From: Chlorobiota bacterium
GTDB taxonomy: Bacteria > Bacteroidota > Bacteroidia > Bacteroidales > B39-G9
Assembly (NCBI GenBank): GCA_030632095.1
Contig: DAOVJU010000010.1
Location: forward strand, 1-16,362
DNA length: 16,362 bases
Reading direction: 5' to 3'
Below are positions 14,928 to 16,362 of the stretch, piece by piece (positions within the stretch are counted from its first letter, which is position 1; each line of letters opens with the position of its first letter). Under the pieces are notes generated by a model. The model was given only the letters and a program-made list of their open reading frames with translations. It did no database searches and had not been told where the DNA came from. Made by a program: the position numbers and the translations under genes.

Positions 14928-16362
14928 TGTTATAATTGTTGGAAGCGGGCTTGGTGGTTTAATCTGCGGTTTAATACTAAGCAGAAAGGGATATAAAGTC
15001 AGGATTCTTGAAAAACATAATGTAATTGGGGGATGCCTTCAAAGCTTTAAACGGAGTGGAGTTGTTTTTGACACAGGGATGCATTATGTTGGCAGCATGG
15101 ATGATGGTCAAATATTGAATAGAATATTGAAGTATTTGGGTATTTGGGATAATTTGCATGTTAAAAAGCTTGATGAGGATGGTTTTGATATAGTTACAAT
15201 TGAAGATAAAGAGTATAAATATGTAAACGGCTACGATAATTTTGTAAATCAAATATCTGGTTATTTCCCCGGGGAACGAAAAGCCGTTGTAACTTATATA
15301 GAAAAGATAAAATCGATAGTGCATTCTATTGATTTATATAATCTCAGGCCGGTTTCATCAGTTGGAAATATTTTTTCACAGGAACATTTAAAAGAAAATG
15401 CTGCCGGTTTTATAAAATCACTTACTTCAAATAGAAAACTTCAGGTCTTATTGTCAGCATTAAATCCGTTATATGCCGGACGGGAAGATAATACATTTCT
15501 TTATATACATTCGGTTATTACCAATCATTACATTGAAAGTGCATATCGCTTTATTGGCGGGAGCCAGCAAGTAGCTGATGAACTTGCAAAACGAATAACA
15601 GAAAACGGCGGCGAAATTTTAACAAAAAAAGAAGTAACTTCATTTGAGTTTAAAGGGAATGAGCTTGTTGGAGTTAAAACGAAAGATGGCGATATTTTTG
15701 AAGCTGACTTATTCATTTCTGATGTACATCCTTCTGTAACTTTGGATATGGTCCCGGATGATAAAATTAGAAAATCATATAAGCGGCGAATCCTAAACCT
15801 TAACAATACTTCTTCTTACTTTGCACTGTACCTGGCTTTTAAACCTGGTGCATTACCAGTAATGAACCATAATGTTTATTATTACGGTTACGCACAAGAA
15901 ACATGGGCTTCTAAAACATTTAATATGGAAAATTATCCTGATAAATATGCAATGTTTCCTGTCACTGAAAATTATGATGAAACATACACCAGAGCTGCTG
16001 CAGTAATGACATATATGGATATCAATGTCTTTAAAAAATGGGAAAACACAACTATCGGAAAAAGAGGACAAGAATATAAAGATTTAAAAAAACAATTTGC
16101 TGAAAAAATAATTAATTTAATGGAAGTAAAATTTCCGGGCATACGGGATAAAATTGAAACTTATTACACATCTTCTCCATTGACTATCAGGGATTATACA
16201 TACACAAAAGATGGCTCAATTTATGGAATAGAAAGAGATTTTAATAACCCCTTAGAATCGTTTATTTTTCCAAAAACCAAGATACCAAACTTGTTTTTAA
16301 CAGGGCAGAACTTAAATATACATGGAATGCTGGGGGTAACATTTAGCTCGTTTATGACTTGT
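14908..16362 (+). CDS. CrtI/retinol-saturase-like FAD-dependent oxidoreductase, 3'-truncated
   Basis: The frame is open from the ATG at 14908 to the window end (485 residues, no stop), so the C-terminus is missing. The N-terminus is a Rossmann FAD-binding motif VIIVGSGLGGL (GxGxxG, 12-17), with Glu35 ending the second strand (RILEKHNVIGG) to bind the adenosine ribose. Near the visible end, FLTGQNLNIHGMLGV is the C-terminal FAD-contact motif of phytoene desaturases and retinol saturases. The middle contains GGSQQVADELAKRI, the conserved CrtI-type GG.. helix. Such enzymes desaturate, saturate or isomerise long conjugated chains. Similar genes occur in APE/flexirubin clusters, where the substrate would be the polyene. 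It starts 20 bp inside the fusion gene upstream. About one to two dozen residues are probably missing. Confidence 0.9.
   Translation, partial: MKYNQNSVIIVGSGLGGLICGLILSRKGYKVRILEKHNVIGGCLQSFKRSGVVFDTGMHYVGSMDDGQILNRILKYLGIWDNLHVKKLDEDGFDIVTIEDKEYKYVNGYDNFVNQISGYFPGERKAVVTYIEKIKSIVHSIDLYNLRPVSSVGNIFSQEHLKENAAGFIKSLTSNRKLQVLLSALNPLYAGREDNTFLYIHSVITNHYIESAYRFIGGSQQVADELAKRITENGGEILTKKEVTSFEFKGNELVGVKTKDGDIFEADLFISDVHPSVTLDMVPDDKIRKSYKRRILNLNNTSSYFALYLAFKPGALPVMNHNVYYYGYAQETWASKTFNMENYPDKYAMFPVTENYDETYTRAAAVMTYMDINVFKKWENTTIGKRGQEYKDLKKQFAEKIINLMEVKFPGIRDKIETYYTSSPLTIRDYTYTKDGSIYGIERDFNNPLESFIFPKTKIPNLFLTGQNLNIHGMLGVTFSSFMTC

Noticed and set aside
14977..16071. Minus-strand open frames at 14977-15324, 15528-15806 and 15853-16071
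   Set aside because: They are antisense to the FAD oxidoreductase, which is open and motif-bearing across the whole stretch. The minus-strand translations show no recognisable domains.

Overview
This AT-rich window codes almost entirely on the + strand. It looks like a Bacteroidota chromosome, probably an environmental Bacteroidales/Cytophagales-type lineage. The grounds are the lack of clear Shine-Dalgarno sequences, the AT-biased codons and the gene content; the exact taxon cannot be read from the sequence. It is the interior of a biosynthetic cluster of the aryl polyene (APE) / flexirubin / dialkylresorcinol class. These are type II polyketide-like systems that make polyene acids and anchor them to the cell envelope. 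Both ends are cut: the first gene lacks its 5' end and the last lacks its 3' end.

Layout. (1) 3-719: C-terminal two thirds of a KASIII-type ketosynthase. (2) 916-2950: a two-gene ABC-2 exporter (ATPase and permease). (3) 3062-8113: a tightly packed, translationally coupled block of a ketosynthase with intact Cys-His-His, a half-length ketosynthase fragment without active-site residues, an acyl carrier protein, a second intact ketosynthase, a ketosynthase-like protein without nucleophile (chain-length-factor-like), and a membrane-anchored polysaccharide-deacetylase-family protein. (4) 8114-8332: the main interruption of the block, holding an AT-rich imperfect inverted-repeat element of about 130 bp. 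(5) 8333-16362: a second overlapping block of a LolA-like periplasmic carrier, a small lipoprotein, a FabZ-like hot-dog dehydratase, a GT2 glycosyltransferase fused to DUF2062, a 1286-residue fusion (MMPL/RND exporter + PlsC-type acyltransferase + SAM methyltransferase), and a CrtI/retinol-saturase-like FAD oxidoreductase running off the end.

How the parts probably work together (inference from family knowledge). The ACP carries the growing chain. The two active ketosynthases, perhaps paired with the two catalytically dead ketosynthase-like proteins, extend it. The dehydratase introduces double bonds after reduction by a ketoreductase not present here. The FAD enzyme may change the saturation or isomer state of the chain. 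The glycosyltransferase, acyltransferase and methyltransferase tailor it or join it to a lipid. The MMPL domain, the ABC exporter and the LolA/lipoprotein pair would move the product to the outer membrane. A ketoreductase, phosphopantetheinyl transferase, aromatic ammonia-lyase and DarA-type enzyme are not seen and may lie outside the window, so the exact product class is open.

No tRNA, rRNA, CRISPR array or insertion sequence was seen.
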